From Treponema sp. (GTDB taxonomy: Bacteria > Spirochaetota > Spirochaetia > Treponematales > Breznakiellaceae), in NCBI GenBank assembly GCA_009777535.1, contig WRLP01000003.1, positions 62,001-126,000 on the forward strand: DNA of 64,000 nt, read 5' to 3'. Shown here piece by piece: positions 17,269 to 26,156 of the stretch. The position numbers were made by a program, and so were the translations under genes. The notes under the pieces are model-generated. The model saw only the letters and a list, made by a program, of their open reading frames with translations. It did no database searches and had not been told where the DNA came from. Within the stretch, counting starts at the first letter, position 1. Each line of letters starts with the position of its first letter.

Positions 17269-17286
17269 TAAAGCAGGAGGAATAAA

Positions 17287-19686
17287 ATGACAAGGAGTTT
17301 TGAAATGAAAAAAGGAACAGCGGCTTTTGCATTATCAATTGCTGTTTTATCTTTTATACTTTTTTCCGGCTGCGAAGACTTTTTTAATCCGTCAAAGCAG
17401 AAACATGGGGCAAATGTTCCGGCAGGAATGGGAACTTTCACATTGCAAATAGAAGGCGCAGGTTCTCAAAGCAGGGTAATAATGCCAGTCACGGATACTC
17501 TGGTGTTCGAAGGTTATACCCTCGTGTTTACGGATACGGCAGGTGTTTTAGCGCCGCAGTCATTTTACCTTTCCGAAACTAACAAGGGGAATCCTGTTGC
17601 CCTGGAGGCTGCGACGTACGATTTAGAGGTAACCGCCTACACCGAATACACTAGCCCGTCAATCAATACACCTGCTGCAAAGGGGGGGGTGATCGACATT
17701 GAAATTCCTGCCGGTGGAGACGTTGGCGGTACCGTCACCTTAAACGCTATTATCAATGGGGAAGGAAACGGGACATTTAGCTGGGACATTGATTTTTCTC
17801 TTCAAATAAGCGAAGCATGGATGGAAATAAGCAGCCAGACGGATCCAGGCTTCTCGCCGGTAACAAAACATTTTATCAGTTTAACAGAAACACCGGTCAG
17901 CAACCCTGGAAATATGACACTTCCTTCAGGGCACTACCGTGTAACTTTCACACTGGAAGAAGACAGTAACCACAGGCAGGTAATTTGGCGTGAAACCCTG
18001 CATGTTTATGAAAACCTGACCAGCCATTTTGAACATGATTTTACTGATTATATTTTTATCAAACAAAGTTACAGCTTGACCCTGACAAACCTGTATTCCC
18101 CAGCCGGAAGCCTGCGCCCCGATGAGATCAGTACCTATTTCTATGATGATGTTCTTCATGTAACCAATCCTACCAGACCATCCTGGATCTTTGACGGCTG
18201 GTACACAGACGAATACTTCACCACTGGAAACGAATGGGACGGTACACTCTCTGCCGATACAATACTGTACGCCAAATGGCTGGATATACCAATTCTGGTT
18301 TTTAATCCCTCGTCGGTAAATTTTATTATGGCAAAAGATTCTTTGGTTTTGCCTTCTCCTGTTACCGTTACCCTTGAAAATTCCGGCTCTGCCGCTGCAA
18401 CCATTACAAGCATTGCCCTAAGCGGCGCTGATGATAGTTATTTCCAATTAAGCGGCCACAGTTCAATCACTTCAATCGCAGCCGGAAGCGATGATGCATT
18501 TGATGTTACAGTTATAACACAGCCGCCTTCGGTCGTGGCCACTTACACAGCTCTTGTTACTGTGTCATACTCCGGGAATGACGGCCCCAAAGCAGCGACT
18601 GCCAACATAGTGTTTTCAGTAACTGATTTCTTGGGCACCATGCCTGCCAGTCAGAAGGTTCTGGACAGCCGGGACCTTGTGCATTTCTCCGGTACAGGCG
18701 ACCAGTATGGTCGGTATATGAAAACAGTCAGCGGTGAGTGGATCCAGGGCGAAATGGACACAGGCGAAGCAGTAATAGAACTTACCTATGGAGCTGAAGA
18801 AACTCTCCAGAATAACAATTCATTGTGGAGTACTCACGCAATAGGCGGAGGAGTAGGAAGTATTACAATGACACGGCTTGTTAATGGTAATCCTAATCGT
18901 GCCAAATTTAATCTGGAACTTAATGTCCAACACAATTCGTTTAAAGTTACAGTAACAGCAGATGGTAACCTTTATCTTGATAATAATGGTTCTCAAGGTT
19001 CCACGGTAAGCGCTGTAGAAATAACATCATATGAAGACTATTTTTGGATTGCAACAAGCGGTAGTAATATTAAATTTAAATTTGAAATAGGTTCAGATGC
19101 GGGGTGGGTATATGAAGAATTCTATCCCAACCCTTACCCCGTTTTTAGACAGGACGGAGTCACTATATACTATTGGCGTTTTGATGGTTCTTCCGGCATA
19201 GGACCTGGAATGTGGAGCTGGGGCGATACATATTTTGGCAAGTTTGATCCTCCGGCGGTGCCAATATTAAGTCCTGTCCCCGATACCGTTATTTTTAACA
19301 CCGACAATTTCCATGACTATGACTTTTTCACCACAGACCACGGCGGCACTGACCTTATGCCGGGTAATATTGATTATGCGGTGCTGCCGGGTTTGGGCGA
19401 CGAGCTTTTTGAACTTAGAATCGGCAGTACTGTTATAGGGAATGCAACTGTAGCAGTTACGAATCTGAACGGATACAATACAACTAACGGAAATATTGCC
19501 TCGGTAGATATTTCGGTTACCTACAATTTGAATCCGGCATTTTTACCCCTGATAGATTCTTACACGAGCAATATAACCACTGACACTCATATGTGGAACA
19601 GTGCATCGCCGGGGAGCCATACCCATTACTTTGCTGCCAAACCTTACGGCCCTATGACCATTAACACAGTATTCACGTTCAAGTAA
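17287..19686 (+). CDS. Large surface lipoprotein with InlB-type repeat
   Basis: 799 aa. Two possible starts, ATG 17287 (AGGAGG) and ATG 17305 (AAGGAG); the second gives a tidier signal MKKGTAAFALSIAV. Lipobox LFSGCEDF. Residues ~270-335 contain one Listeria-Bacteroides (InlB B-type) repeat ending FDGWYTDEYFTTGNEWDGT ... LYAKW; ~340-450 is a choice-of-anchor-like beta domain (VTVTLENSGSAAATITSIAL). The remainder is beta-rich and unassigned. Lies 18 bp after the giant lipoprotein, so probably co-transcribed, and ends at a strong terminator. Confidence 0.75.
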   Translation: MTRSFEMKKGTAAFALSIAVLSFILFSGCEDFFNPSKQKHGANVPAGMGTFTLQIEGAGSQSRVIMPVTDTLVFEGYTLVFTDTAGVLAPQSFYLSETNKGNPVALEAATYDLEVTAYTEYTSPSINTPAAKGGVIDIEIPAGGDVGGTVTLNAIINGEGNGTFSWDIDFSLQISEAWMEISSQTDPGFSPVTKHFISLTETPVSNPGNMTLPSGHYRVTFTLEEDSNHRQVIWRETLHVYENLTSHFEHDFTDYIFIKQSYSLTLTNLYSPAGSLRPDEISTYFYDDVLHVTNPTRPSWIFDGWYTDEYFTTGNEWDGTLSADTILYAKWLDIPILVFNPSSVNFIMAKDSLVLPSPVTVTLENSGSAAATITSIALSGADDSYFQLSGHSSITSIAAGSDDAFDVTVITQPPSVVATYTALVTVSYSGNDGPKAATANIVFSVTDFLGTMPASQKVLDSRDLVHFSGTGDQYGRYMKTVSGEWIQGEMDTGEAVIELTYGAEETLQNNNSLWSTHAIGGGVGSITMTRLVNGNPNRAKFNLELNVQHNSFKVTVTADGNLYLDNNGSQGSTVSAVEITSYEDYFWIATSGSNIKFKFEIGSDAGWVYEEFYPNPYPVFRQDGVTIYYWRFDGSSGIGPGMWSWGDTYFGKFDPPAVPILSPVPDTVIFNTDNFHDYDFFTTDHGGTDLMPGNIDYAVLPGLGDELFELRIGSTVIGNATVAVTNLNGYNTTNGNIASVDISVTYNLNPAFLPLIDSYTSNITTDTHMWNSASPGSHTHYFAAKPYGPMTINTVFTFK

Positions 19687-19702
19687 CGCAGCAGCTTTCT
19701 TC

Positions 19703-19747
19703 AAAAAAAAGGCTGTCCGGAAAATAATTTTTCGGGCGGCCTTTTTT
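19703..19747. terminator. Bidirectional terminator between lipoprotein and trpF
   Basis: A-run, stem GGCTGTCCG / CGGGCGGCC with G-T pairs, then CTTTTTTC. It separates the convergent genes ending at 19686 and 19747. Confidence 0.8.
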
Positions 19748-20409
19748 CATTTTCCCTTTCTGACTGCTGCCGTCAATTTTAATATTTTCGCTCTATCTTT
19801 TACACCGTCTGTTTCCGCTCCGCTGGAGATGTCGATTGCGTACGGGTTAAGCGACATTGCCTTTTCGATATTATCAATGTTGATGCCCCCCGCAAGAAAC
19901 CAGGGTTTGTTGATTTTATGCGGCTCAAGTAAATCCCAGTTAAATGTTCTTCCGCTGCCTGCCCCCGAATCAAACAGGAAATAATCTGCATTTTCCGAAA
20001 TATTTAGCCACGAACGACACGAACCAACACGAACAACAGAATTATTACTAAGCAAAGGTTCGTGATCGTTAGTGAGGTTCGTGGTAAGAACCCTTATCAC
20101 CGGTATGGCGCATAAGTCTTTGAGCTTTGTAATGTAGTCCTCGTCTTCGGCGCCGTGGAGCTGGGCGATGCTGATAACCCCGCTGCGGTACAGGGCAGCG
20201 ATGGTTTCTATCGGGGCGTTGACAAAAACTCCCACCGGAATAATGCCGCCGGCCAAACGGGAGCGCAGGTGCTCCGCCTGGCTGGGTGAAACCTGCCGCC
20301 TGCTTTCGGCAAATACAAAGCCGGCGTAATCGGGACGAGCTTCGTTGACATAGTCTATATCTTCATCCCGAAAGAGGCCGCAGATTTTAATTTTCACCTT
20401 ATACCACAC
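19747..20409 (-). CDS. trpF: Phosphoribosylanthranilate isomerase with in-frame repeat insertion
   Basis: 220 aa. Catalyses the Amadori rearrangement in tryptophan synthesis. Catalytic Cys in KICGLF (C10) and Asp in YFLFDSGAGSG (D147) are intact, as are AQLHGAED, FLAGGIN and IDISSGAE. Between VIRVL and NADYFLFD there are 32 residues where homologues usually have 15-18; this segment (about residues 109-137) is encoded by a palindromic repeat also found between genes at 25128 and 26157. The start is GTG at 20409, overlapping the DASS transporter stop by 11 bp; GTG at 20397 is an alternative. The reading frame stays open and the active site is complete, so the enzyme is probably functional. Confidence 0.9.
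   Translation of the reverse strand: MWYKVKIKICGLFRDEDIDYVNEARPDYAGFVFAESRRQVSPSQAEHLRSRLAGGIIPVGVFVNAPIETIAALYRSGVISIAQLHGAEDEDYITKLKDLCAIPVIRVLTTNLTNDHEPLLSNNSVVRVGSCRSWLNISENADYFLFDSGAGSGRTFNWDLLEPHKINKPWFLAGGINIDNIEKAMSLNPYAIDISSGAETDGVKDRAKILKLTAAVRKGK
20003..20087 (-). repeat. Palindromic CACGAAC repeat R1, inside trpF
   Basis: Arms CCACGAACGACACGAAC and GTTCGTGATCGTTAGTGAGG, the latter continuing GTTCGTGG, are largely complementary. Same family as R2 and R3. Inserted in frame in the trpF coding sequence. Confidence 0.75.
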
Positions 20410-21814
20410 CCATATTGATCCAAATTGGAACCAGTACCGCGATAACTATCATGCAAATAATAAAATAGATTACGCCGTATACGGCCAAATGCCTGGGCGC
20501 CCAGCTTCGTTCCCCAGCTATACCGCAGCCCATCATTGCCCACATATTCTGGTAGTTCATAAAGAAGCAGTTAGCCGCCATGATAAACAGCGGCAGCCAC
20601 AGAAGCGGATTGATGCCGTATGCCTCCCGGATAGAGGGCAGCACCGGAACCAATATTGCCATTGTGGGAATGAACATGGCAATGTCGAAGAACCTCCATG
20701 CAAACAGGATCAATAGCATGACCAGGGCAAAAACCATTTGGCTGCCCGCGATTGGTTTTATCGCAGGTATAATTATTCCGCTTAACCAGGCGGAAATGCC
20801 TGTGGCGGTAAAAATGCTGTTTATGCTCAGGGCCATGGCGGTAAAGATCACCATGTCCCAGTTAATACCCGTTCCAATATCTTCCGGAGTTAAAACCTTG
20901 AACACAAAAAATGCAATAACTGCCGATAAACAAACGGCGGCGGCAGGCAGGTTGTGCAGACGGCTTGTAATAAACAGGGCGAATACTATCAGCAGAATAA
21001 TACCGGTAATTTTTTCCTGTTTGGAAAGACTGATTTTTTCTCCTTTCTGTATGGCGGAAAAAACCTCTGCCGAAAGTTTTTCCTTGGGGCGCAGCGCAAA
21101 ATAACCCGTAACAACCAGAAGCAGCGATACAAGCGCCTGCGGGAGCAGCATCACAGACAACCAGGTTTCAAAATTGATCAGGCCTGCCGTTTCGGGTACT
21201 GCATTGTAAAGCCCCTGGATAATGGGGCCCCAAAGCACTCCGGTAAGCCAGCCGCTGCCGGGCAGCAGTGCCATTGTAAATGCTGTCAGCATAATTAAGG
21301 ACTGCCCCCTGGAGCCTTTTTTCAGATCGCATAACTCGCAGCACTGTACGGCGATGGGTATCATTATCGCGACACGCACTGTCATCGAGGGCGTAAAAAT
21401 ACTCAGCACGATGCCGATGATAACCCAGGCTGTAATCAGCGAAGGGTATGAAGGGCGGAAAAGCCGTATAATCGCAAAGGCGATATTTTTGCCCAGCCCT
21501 GTCTTTCGCAGAACGGTTCCGAAAAAGAGCGCCGGAACCAATGTCCAGACAGCGGATTCGGCAAAGCCTGAAAATACTATCGCAGGTCTTAAACCGGCAA
21601 TCAGCGCAAAGGCGGCGAGGAACAATGCTCCCATCGAGTAGGGAAGGGCAAAAGGTTTTAAGACCCATATCCCTATTGCGATGAGTACGGCGCCCAGCAT
21701 TAAGTGCCCTATTTGTTCAAGAGCGGGCTTAAAAGGGGCTGCCAGCATAATCCACAGTGCCGCCAAAATGAAGAGGGCAAAAGCGATTTTTTTTGCAAGT
21801 TTAGTTGTTTTCAT
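20399..21814 (-). CDS. DASS/SLC13-type anion:sodium symporter family protein
   Basis: 471 aa, about 12 membrane segments. The layout, two similar halves each with a helical hairpin (TPSMTVRVAIMIPIAVQ in the first, FFDIAMFIPTMAILVPVLP in the second), fits the divalent-anion/sodium symporter superfamily, which includes di- and tricarboxylate carriers. The classical SNT motif is not obvious, so substrate is open. It sits inside the trp operon between trpC and trpF, 16 bp after trpC and overlapping trpF, so it may move a pathway-related carboxylate, such as anthranilate or another aromatic acid; that is inference from position only. Confidence 0.7.
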   Translation of the reverse strand: MKTTKLAKKIAFALFILAALWIMLAAPFKPALEQIGHLMLGAVLIAIGIWVLKPFALPYSMGALFLAAFALIAGLRPAIVFSGFAESAVWTLVPALFFGTVLRKTGLGKNIAFAIIRLFRPSYPSLITAWVIIGIVLSIFTPSMTVRVAIMIPIAVQCCELCDLKKGSRGQSLIMLTAFTMALLPGSGWLTGVLWGPIIQGLYNAVPETAGLINFETWLSVMLLPQALVSLLLVVTGYFALRPKEKLSAEVFSAIQKGEKISLSKQEKITGIILLIVFALFITSRLHNLPAAAVCLSAVIAFFVFKVLTPEDIGTGINWDMVIFTAMALSINSIFTATGISAWLSGIIIPAIKPIAGSQMVFALVMLLILFAWRFFDIAMFIPTMAILVPVLPSIREAYGINPLLWLPLFIMAANCFFMNYQNMWAMMGCGIAGERSWAPRHLAVYGVIYFIICMIVIAVLVPIWINMGVV

Positions 21815-21830
21815 AAATCCTCCCTGGGTT

Positions 21831-22628
21831 TTAATTTTGTTCAGACAGACCCTTCAGGTCTGCCAGAAATTTCTTTTTGTCTGCGCTTCTCATCAGGCTT
21901 TCTCCTATCAATACCGCGTCAAAACCAAGACTGCTCAGGAAACGGACATCTTCCGGCGATTTAATGCCGCTTTCCGCCACGGTTAGACAATATGCGGGAA
22001 TACATTCCCGCAGCCTGGTGCTTGCATCAATATCAACATTAAATGTTTTTAGATCGCGGTTGTTGATGCCGATTATCCCCGCCCCCGCCTCCAGCGCCTG
22101 TTCCGCTTCCGCCTGTGTATGTATTTCAACTAACGCGGACAGTTCAAGTTCTGCGGCGGTTGATATAAACGAAGCAAGAGTTTCCGTGTCCAAAAGGGCG
22201 CAGATCAAAAGGACAGCCTGCGCCCCCAGTAATTTTGTTTCATAAATCTGATAGGAATCAATAATAAAATCTTTTCTTAAAGTGGGAACCGATACTGCCT
22301 TGGCAATTTCCCGCAAGTACTGCTCGGAACCCAAAAAATAATCGGGCTCGGTAAGCACCGAGATTGCCGCAACGCCGGCGGCTTCGTATTCCCGTGCGAT
22401 TTCCAGCCAGGGAAAATCAGCGGCAATGATGCCTTTTGACGGTGATGCTTTTTTCACCTCACAGATAAAGGAAAGCTCCGGCTGCCCAAGTGCATGTTCA
22501 AAGGCTGGTTCCCCATTACCCGCCAAAGCAAGCGCCTGTTCCCGCAGCTGCTCAAAAGAAATGATCCCTTTTGCATTTTCTACACGGACTCTTGTTTTTC
22601 CGGCAATCTCATCAAGAATCGTATTCAT
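21831..22628 (-). CDS. trpC: Indole-3-glycerol-phosphate synthase
   Basis: 265 aa monofunctional TrpC. Closes the indole ring from CdRP. Typical motifs: CEVKKASPSKGII (catalytic Lys), VLTEPDYFLGS, LRKDFIIDSYQI, GINNRDLKTF, VAESGI and AVLIGESLM. Start codon overlaps the trpD stop by 4 bp (ATGA). Downstream are the membrane transporter and trpF. Confidence 0.95.
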   Translation of the reverse strand: MNTILDEIAGKTRVRVENAKGIISFEQLREQALALAGNGEPAFEHALGQPELSFICEVKKASPSKGIIAADFPWLEIAREYEAAGVAAISVLTEPDYFLGSEQYLREIAKAVSVPTLRKDFIIDSYQIYETKLLGAQAVLLICALLDTETLASFISTAAELELSALVEIHTQAEAEQALEAGAGIIGINNRDLKTFNVDIDASTRLRECIPAYCLTVAESGIKSPEDVRFLSSLGFDAVLIGESLMRSADKKKFLADLKGLSEQN

Positions 22629-23659
22629 GGCGCTGTACCCTGAGAGAGTGCTGTCGTTGACAGCTTTATAAATTGTTCAAGCTGGGTCTGCGCCTTGCCT
22701 GAATCGATGGTATCCGAAGCAAGAGTTATTCCGTCCTGCATGGAAATATCAGGGCGGGCAATGTGTATCGCAGCCGCTGAATTCAATAACACCGCATCCC
22801 GCCTGGGGCCCTTTGCCCCTGAAAGAATCTCTCTGGTTATTTTCGCGTTTTCTTCCGGGGTTCCGCCTTCCAGTTCTTCCTTTTTGCAGCGCGTAAAACC
22901 GAATTGTTCTGGCTCTATCACATAACTTTTGATATACCCGTTACGCAATTCACAAACGCTTGTTGGCGAACTCATCGAGATTTCGTCCATACCGTCCTGC
23001 CCGTAAACTACCATGCCGCTCTTTACTCCAAGGTTGCACAGCACTTTCGCCATCATCTCAATGTGGTCGGCATGGTACACCCCCAAAAGCTCCATATTGG
23101 CGCCCGCCGGATTCACCAGGGGCCCAAGCATGTTAAAAATTGTCCTGATGCCCAGCTCTCTCCTGACCGGAGCCACATATTTCATGGAGATATGGTAGTT
23201 TTGGGCAAAAAGGAAACAAAGATTGATGGTTTTGAGAATGTGCAGACTTTGTTCCGGAGGGATTTTGATATCAACGCCCAGAGCTTCCAGCAAATCTGCT
23301 GCGCCGCACTTGCTGGATGCAGCCCTGTTACCGTGTTTTGCCACCGGAATGCCTGCCGCAGACGTAACCAGCGCCGAAGTGGTGGAAATATTAAAAGAAT
23401 TGGACATATCGCCGCCGGTTCCGACAATTTCCAGCACATCTTTGTCATGTAAAATCCTGATGCAATGCTTGCGCATTCCTGCTGCCGATCCGGTAATCTC
23501 CTCGATGGTTTCGCCCTTTACCGACATGGCTGTCAGGAAGGCTGCCATCTGAATTTCGCTGGCCTTGCCCTCCATTATTTCATTCATTACTGCTTCGGCG
23601 GTTTCGTACGATAAATTCTCGCGCCTGGCCGCCTGTAAAATAGCTTCTTTAATAACCAT
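22625..23659 (-). CDS. trpD: Anthranilate phosphoribosyltransferase
   Basis: 344 aa. Transfers phosphoribosyl from PRPP to anthranilate. PRPP and anthranilate signatures are all there: IVGTGGDMSNSFNIST, KHGNRAASSKCGAADLLEALG, and RTIFNMLGPLVNPAG. ATG behind AGGAG. First gene of the trpD-trpC-transporter-trpF unit; trpE/trpG for the first step are not in the window. Upstream are a consensus promoter and two operator-like palindromes, so the unit is probably repressor controlled. Confidence 0.95.
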   Translation of the reverse strand: MVIKEAILQAARRENLSYETAEAVMNEIMEGKASEIQMAAFLTAMSVKGETIEEITGSAAGMRKHCIRILHDKDVLEIVGTGGDMSNSFNISTTSALVTSAAGIPVAKHGNRAASSKCGAADLLEALGVDIKIPPEQSLHILKTINLCFLFAQNYHISMKYVAPVRRELGIRTIFNMLGPLVNPAGANMELLGVYHADHIEMMAKVLCNLGVKSGMVVYGQDGMDEISMSSPTSVCELRNGYIKSYVIEPEQFGFTRCKKEELEGGTPEENAKITREILSGAKGPRRDAVLLNSAAAIHIARPDISMQDGITLASDTIDSGKAQTQLEQFIKLSTTALSQGTAP

Positions 23660-23699
23660 TGCTCAACTCCTGTGTTTTGGCCGGTTAACGGCCGATTTT

Positions 23700-23739
23700 G
23701 TTTCTATTTATAGAAACACTTGTTTCTTTATATAGTAAC
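23700..23739 (-). promoter_or_regulatory. Tandem operator-like palindromes before trpD
   Basis: GTTTCTATTTATAGAAAC (23700-23717) has perfect 8-bp arms; GTTTCTTTATATAGTAAC (23722-23739) is a degenerate copy 22 bp away, on the same helix face. The second covers the -10 box, the first lies just downstream. Confidence 0.6.
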
Positions 23740-23755
23740 ATGAATTTTTTGTCAA
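23727..23755 (-). promoter_or_regulatory. Promoter of the trpD operon
   Basis: Minus strand TTGACA (23755-23750), 17 bp, TATAAA (23732-23727). Confidence 0.75.
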
Positions 23756-23767
23756 CAGGGCTTTTCC

Positions 23768-23945
23768 ACGGCTATGGTAGCAGCAAAAATGTGTACCTAA
23801 AGCAGGGAACAGGGGTCCTGTCAGAGGCCAAAAACGCCGCGCGGGGGCGGCATTTTTGCCTCTGCCACCCCATGTTACCTTTATTGGGTACACATTTCTG
23901 CAATTGCCAAAGTAGTGGAACGCTGACGTAGGGGGCGTGCCTCTG
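23768..23945. repeat. Dispersed hairpin repeat, copy B
   Basis: In the non-coding gap 23660-24176. Outer stem AAATGTGTACC (23787-23797) with GGTACACATTT (23887-23897); inner stem CAGAGGC-c-AAAAA (23822-23834) with TTTTT-GCCTCTG (23853-23864), extended by GCCGC/GCGGC. Homologous to copy A with paired substitutions in both stems. Confidence 0.75.
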
Positions 23946-24029
23946 GCTGGGGAACAAATAATTGCACTCGCAGAGTGTAGCTGAGTAAATTCTAAACGTT
24001 CCGGCGCAAGTAAATTCTTCAGTGTGCTT

Positions 24030-24146
24030 AACGGTAGCAAGCCTTTAGGCTTGCGTGCGCGCCGCGGGAACGGCACATCGCTTCAATTACCTTTTTGGGC
24101 ATATATTTCTGCAATTGCCAAAGTAGTGGAACGCTGGCGTAGGGGA
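24030..24146. repeat. Dispersed hairpin repeat, partial copy C
   Basis: The block 24085-24146 (GGGCATATATTTCTGCAATT, then GCCAAAGTAGTGGAACGCTG) matches the right end of copies A and B; the left half is missing. Just before it is a small separate hairpin GCAAGCC-TTTA-GGCTTGC. The remaining gap sequence (23946-24029 and 24147-24176) shows nothing recognisable. Confidence 0.6.
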
Positions 24147-24176
24147 AGGAAAAATTAAGAGAGAAAAGATAAAAGA

Positions 24177-25091
24177 TTAAATCTTAATCACCACATTGCC
24201 TTTTTTCCTGCCGGTGTTAACATAGCGGTGAGCCTCGACGATGTTGTCAATCGAATAAGTCCTGTCAATGACCGCTTTGTATTTCCCGTTTTCAAACAGC
24301 GTTCGTAATAACTCTAATTGCTCAATACGCTCTGCGGCTACATCCATTCCTCCGACTGTGGCATAATGGCCATTGTTATTTAAAAGATGGGCGCATTGCT
24401 TTTTTGTTGTTTTGCCAACCGCATCAAAGACAATGTCATACTTTTCGCTGCTTTTGGTATAATCCTCTTTGTCGTACAAAATAATGCTGTCAGCGCCCAA
24501 GTCTTTCGCCAGGGTTTGACCGGCTTCACTGCAAACGGCAGTAACATGGGCGCCGTAATACTTGGCGATTTGTATTGCCGCCGTGCCTACCGATCCTGTC
24601 GCCCCGTAAATTAAAACTTTGGAACCTTCCCTAGTTTTGGCTTTTTTCAAAAAATAAATTGCTGTCTGTCCGCCAAATAAAATTGCTGCTGCTTCTTCAA
24701 ATGTTGCGTTCCGGGGTTTTTTTACAATATTACTTTTTTCCGGCATAGCGATATATTCGGCGTGGGCGCCAAATTTAAACCCGGTAAGACCAAAAATTTC
24801 ATCGCCAGTGCTAAAAGCTTTTACATTTTTCCCTGTCTGTTCCACAACGCCTGAAAAAACAGTGCCCAAAATTGAGTTTCGCGGCCTGTTGAAGCCCAGA
24901 ACAAAGCGCATAACTATTCTAAGAAACCCGGTAACGGCAAGGCTTCTGGTTCTGACATCAGCCGAATTGACTGCCGAAGCCATGATTTTTATCAATACTT
25001 CGTTGTCTTTTGGCACCGGTTTAGCAACTTCCATTATTTTCACCACTTCGGGTGAACCGTACTTTGTGCAGATTGCTGCCTTCATTTTCAT
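24177..25091 (-). CDS. Zinc-independent MDR oxidoreductase (quinone-reductase type)
   Basis: 304 aa from ATG 25091, chosen because GAGGAG lies 6 nt upstream; a longer reading back to 25145 would run into repeat R2. Medium-chain dehydrogenase/reductase: N-terminal GroES-like domain (MKAAICTKYGSPEV, NEVLIKIMASAVNSADV), NAD(P)H-binding GATGSVGTAAIQIAKYYGA, and a C-terminal EAHRYVNTGRKKGNVV. Structural zinc cysteines are absent, so it belongs with quinone oxidoreductases. About half identical by eye to the next gene upstream; the pair is a tandem duplication. Confidence 0.8.
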   Translation of the reverse strand: MKMKAAICTKYGSPEVVKIMEVAKPVPKDNEVLIKIMASAVNSADVRTRSLAVTGFLRIVMRFVLGFNRPRNSILGTVFSGVVEQTGKNVKAFSTGDEIFGLTGFKFGAHAEYIAMPEKSNIVKKPRNATFEEAAAILFGGQTAIYFLKKAKTREGSKVLIYGATGSVGTAAIQIAKYYGAHVTAVCSEAGQTLAKDLGADSIILYDKEDYTKSSEKYDIVFDAVGKTTKKQCAHLLNNNGHYATVGGMDVAAERIEQLELLRTLFENGKYKAVIDRTYSIDNIVEAHRYVNTGRKKGNVVIKI

Positions 25092-25127
25092 TTTACTCTC
25101 CTCTTTGCCTTCTTCAAAAGCAATTTT

Positions 25128-25216
25128 TTTTACCACGAACCTCACGAACTTGTTGTTTCATATCGTATTTTTCATACTACGGGTTCGTGTCCGTTGGTGT
25201 GGTTAGTGGTTAAAAA
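25128..25216 (-). repeat. Palindromic CACGAAC repeat R2
   Basis: TTTACCACGAACCTCACGAA at the left and GTGGTTAGTGGTTAAAAAT at the right. It lies between the two MDR genes and supplies the last codons and stop (TTTAACCACTAA) of the upstream one. Confidence 0.75.
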
Positions 25217-26141
25217 TCGTAATCGCTACACCGCCTTTTTTGTGCCCCTTTTCCACATACCTGTGCGCTTCGGCTATCTCTTCAAACGGATACGACCTGT
25301 CGAGTACGGGCTTGATATATCCCGCTTCGATGTATTCCCGTATTTTATCGAGGCGAGCAGAATCAAGTTTTAAGGCACTGTCGTCAACCGTTTGGTATTT
25401 GCCGTTTGGCTTTAAAGCGTTTTTGCAAGCCTCTTTCAGTTTTGAAGTTTTTGCTTTTCCAACCGAATCTAAAACAAAATCATATTTTGCTTCCGCGGGA
25501 AGCTCATTCTGTTTCGTGTAGTCCATCACATTGTCAGCGCCCAGGTTTTTTACCATTTCCAAATTTGATGTACTGCAAACGCCAGTAACTTCCGCTCCCA
25601 AATGTTTTGCAATCTGAACCGCCAGTGTGCCGGAAGCGCCCGATGCTCCGTATATAAGAACCTTATTGCCTTTTTGAATATTTGCCTTTTCCAAAAATTG
25701 GAAAGCCAGCATTCCGCCGTAAGCCGCTGCTGTCGCTTCTTCGTAACTGACATTACTGGGTTTGAGCGCAATGCCGCCCACTGTGGAATCAATTTCTTTA
25801 AGGCACACATATTCTGCATAAGCGCCGAATCTAAAACCGGCCAGTCCGTAAACGCTGTCGCCGCTCTTAAAGCGCTTTATGTCTTTTCCGACAGTTTCCA
25901 CCTTTCCAGCCAGTACCAGCCCAAGGATGGGCCGCCTTGGTTTTGTTATGCCTACCATGATGCGCATAGGTATCAAAAGCCGTAAGGGTATGTTAGAGCC
26001 GCGGATAAAAATATCACTGGCGCATACTCCCGCTGCGTAAATTTTAATGCAGACTTCGTCGTCTTTTGGCGCTGGTTTTTCGACTTCTGTGATTTTAAAA
26101 ACTTCCGGTGCACCATACTTTGTGCAAATAGCTGCTTTCAT
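25203..26141 (-). CDS. MDR oxidoreductase (quinone-reductase type), paralogue
   Basis: 312 aa, ATG behind AGGAG. GroES-like N-terminus (MKAAICTKYGAPEVFKITEV), nucleotide loop GASGASGTLAVQIAKHLGA, and the same C-terminal EAHRYVEKGHKKGGVAITI as its downstream copy. NAD(P)H-dependent reduction of a quinone or enone is expected. The final residues FNH and the stop codon come from repeat R2, so the original C-terminus may have been slightly different. Flanked on both sides by repeats of one family. Confidence 0.8.
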   Translation of the reverse strand: MKAAICTKYGAPEVFKITEVEKPAPKDDEVCIKIYAAGVCASDIFIRGSNIPLRLLIPMRIMVGITKPRRPILGLVLAGKVETVGKDIKRFKSGDSVYGLAGFRFGAYAEYVCLKEIDSTVGGIALKPSNVSYEEATAAAYGGMLAFQFLEKANIQKGNKVLIYGASGASGTLAVQIAKHLGAEVTGVCSTSNLEMVKNLGADNVMDYTKQNELPAEAKYDFVLDSVGKAKTSKLKEACKNALKPNGKYQTVDDSALKLDSARLDKIREYIEAGYIKPVLDRSYPFEEIAEAHRYVEKGHKKGGVAITIFNH

Positions 26142-26156
26142 AATTAACTCCTATTA

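Noticed and set aside
24040-24060. GCAAGCC-TTTA-GGCTTGC hairpin considered as a terminator for the MDR gene
   Set aside because: It lies 120 bp past the stop with no T-run on the minus strand side; may be part of the repeat region.
25092-25145. Longer N-terminus for the MDR oxidoreductase at 24177
   Set aside because: The added residues come from repeat R2 and the spacer, while a proper ribosome site precedes ATG 25091.
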